Origin: Acidobacteriota bacterium
GTDB lineage: Bacteria > Acidobacteriota > Polarisedimenticolia > Gp22-AA2
Assembly (NCBI GenBank): GCA_003223135.1
Contig: QHXX01000030.1
Span: forward strand, 1-38,972
Length of the DNA stretch: 38,972 nucleotides
Direction: 5' to 3'
Part shown: piece after piece, positions 37,743-38,972 of the stretch
Layout: the number at the start of each line of letters is the position of its first letter
Position numbering within the stretch: position 1 is the stretch's first letter
Program-made: the position numbers and the translations under genes
Notes under the pieces: model-generated
Databases searched by the model: none
What the model saw: the letters and a program-made list of their open reading frames with translations, nothing else
What the model was told of the DNA's origin: nothing

Positions 37743-38972
37743 CTAGTGCCGCCCTCCATCCGTTACGGTCAGCGTCGCCGTTTTCGTAACACCTCCCTGC
37801 GAGCCTGTGATCGTGACGCTCGTGGAGTTCGACACCCGGTTGGTCCTGATCGTGAACGTCGCGCTCCTCGCGCCTGCGGCGACCGTCACCGTCGACGGAA
37901 CCGATGCCACGGACGAGTTGCTGCTGGAGAGGTTCACCGTCGTGTTCGCCGACGCAGTGGCCGTCAAGGTGACCGTCCCTCGAGAATCATCCCCTCCCGA
38001 GACGCTCGTCGGGCTCAATGTGAGCGAGGACAAGGTGACGCTGCCGCCGCTGACGCAGACGTTGTTCGTGCACGTCTGGCCGCTCCCGCAGGTGCCGCAG
38101 GTGAGCGTGCCGCCGCAGCCGTCGGAAATCGACCCACAGTTTTTGCCCTGAGCCGCGCAGGTCGTCGGCGTGCACGTGGCCCCGCACACGTTGGGCGTCC
38201 CCCCGCCACCGCACGTCTGCGGCGCGCTGCACGTCCCGCAGGTCAGTGTCCCGCCACAGCCGTCCGGAATCGACCCGCAGTTCTTGCCCTGAGCCGCGCA
38301 GGTGGTCGGCGTACAGGAGGAGGCCTGAACGGTGAGCGTGTCGCTCAGGGAACGCGGACCCTCTGTGCCGGTGATGGTGACCGTGGTGGTGCTCGCGACC
38401 GGAGACGTTGCGATCGTCACGTTCTCGACGTTACTTCCGGGGGGAATGGTGACGCTCGGCGGCACGCTCGCCACCTGCGGATTGTTGCTCGTCATCACGA
38501 TCGTGGGTCCGCCCGATGTCGAAACGGCGCTCAACCAGATCGAGACGAGCGAGTTGTTGCCACCGATAACGGGGTCGATATCGACCGACACCTGGCCGAG
38601 GGTGGGTATCGGCTGGGCCGGCGGAGGATTCGGAGGCGTCATCGCGAGCCAGGTGAGACCCAATCGGTGGCTGAGGAAGGTGCCGCCGCCGCTGATCGGC
38701 ACGGGGATCTCGATGTTCGCTCCCACCGAAGAGAATTCGATGGACGGCAGGATCGAGGTGGCGACACGGAAGCTCGCGTTAGTGGCACCGGTGGTAATCG
38801 GGAAAAAGCCCGTCGGGAAGGCGGTCGTCTGGGAGTCCCCGGCCCTAACCATTGCGTCGGAGCCCGACGGCGCGGCGGAGGCGAGGAGCAGTGTGCCCTG
38901 AGCAGCGTTTCCGCTCTCCAGGTACGCGGGGCTGACGGCAACCGGGAAGGGTCCGCTCGTGGCGCAGGCGTC
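37743..38972 (-). CDS. Secreted Ig-like, Cys-module surface protein, partial (5' end beyond window)
   Basis: The frame is open to the right edge, so at least 409 residues are seen and the start and signal peptide lie outside. It matches the neighbour at 36233-37624 from DACATSGPF to the first Cys module, then adds a second copy of the module (CTPTTCAAQGKNCGSI...CGTC) and a final Ig-like domain (LTLSPTSVSGGDDSRGTVTL to the end) that resembles the N-terminal Ig domain of the neighbour. An ATG at 38852 is internal to the homologous region and is not the start. The two genes are tandem duplicates on the same strand, 118 bases apart. Confidence 0.85.
   Translation of the reverse strand, partial: DACATSGPFPVAVSPAYLESGNAAQGTLLLASAAPSGSDAMVRAGDSQTTAFPTGFFPITTGATNASFRVATSILPSIEFSSVGANIEIPVPISGGGTFLSHRLGLTWLAMTPPNPPPAQPIPTLGQVSVDIDPVIGGNNSLVSIWLSAVSTSGGPTIVMTSNNPQVASVPPSVTIPPGSNVENVTIATSPVASTTTVTITGTEGPRSLSDTLTVQASSCTPTTCAAQGKNCGSIPDGCGGTLTCGTCSAPQTCGGGGTPNVCGATCTPTTCAAQGKNCGSISDGCGGTLTCGTCGSGQTCTNNVCVSGGSVTLSSLTLSPTSVSGGDDSRGTVTLTATASANTTVNLSSSNSSVASVPSTVTVAAGARSATFTIRTNRVSNSTSVTITGSQGGVTKTATLTVTDGGRH
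38088..38174 (-). repeat. Cys module, second copy
   Basis: Encodes 29 residues from CTPTTCAAQ to CGTC, nearly identical in protein to the copy 141 bases away at 38229-38315 (Ser for Pro at one site). Confidence 0.8.
38229..38315 (-). repeat. Cys module, first copy
   Basis: Encodes 29 residues with six Cys (CTPTTC, NC, GC, TC, TC pattern). A third relative is at 36278-36364 in the neighbouring gene. Confidence 0.8.
38229..38972 (-). repeat. Duplicated 744-bp block, copy B
   Basis: Counterpart of 36278-37021 at a constant offset of 1951 bases; it runs to the window edge, so the true duplication may be longer. Confidence 0.8.

Noticed and set aside
38088-38315. A possible CRISPR-like repeat pair
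   Set aside because: The repeats are coding, 87 bases each, in frame within a protein, and encode a Cys module; there are only two copies and no spacer set.

Overview
This is a GC-rich bacterial chromosome segment with about 36 supported protein genes, two tRNAs, one insertion sequence and a partial gene at the right edge. Gene content and style (tight operons with 4-base overlaps, many GTG/TTG starts, a SUF-only Fe-S pathway, RNA-polymerase sigma factors with soluble zinc anti-sigma factors, Cys-rich secreted proteins) suggest a Gram-negative heterotroph from a high-GC phylum such as Acidobacteriota; this placement is inference, because no rRNA or other strong phylogenetic marker is present. 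LAYOUT. 1-553: a compact multi-helix element at the edge, then a sigma70 promoter driving tRNA-Gln(CTG) and tRNA-Glu(CTC). 574-1434: DUF547 lipoprotein. 1459-8678, minus strand: FMN reductase, a complete IS with 24-bp terminal inverted repeats, a large aldo/keto reductase, DUF523, cytochrome c, alpha/beta hydrolase, TVP38-type membrane protein and a dihydrolipoamide/mercuric reductase-like flavoprotein. 8846-11150, plus strand: flavin reductase, then a DUF47 (PhoU-like) regulator and the low-affinity phosphate transporter Pit. 11112-19428, minus strand: a continuous run that reads hemD-hemE fusion, hemH, hemG/hemY, DUF4198, rpiB, gnd, zwf, so late haem synthesis and the oxidative pentose phosphate pathway lie in one transcription direction with almost no gaps. 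19581-25812, plus strand: Rrf2 regulator then sufBCDSU and sufT, a complete Fe-S assembly operon. 25833-31205: Rieske oxygenase, aminotransferase, and an exported GlcG/HbpS-cupin-SMP30 cassette. 31260-34972, minus strand: two sigma/anti-sigma/AhpD-like (CMD) modules. 35-39 kb: tRNA-Asn 3'-end repeats around a fibronectin-III protein, then two tandem secreted Ig-like/Cys-rich paralogues. HOW IT FITS TOGETHER. The haem and suf operons diverge from one 150-bp region in which a dyad resembling an IscR/Rrf2 site lies inside the haem promoter spacer and over the suf -35, so the Rrf2 protein could balance iron between haem and Fe-S clusters. The most unusual object is a 624-residue polypeptide carrying two AhpD/CMD domains fused in frame to a complete ECF sigma factor, followed by a soluble zinc anti-sigma factor and a second sigma/anti-sigma/CMD set. 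It looks like a redox- or peroxide-linked transcription switch that arose by tandem duplication.
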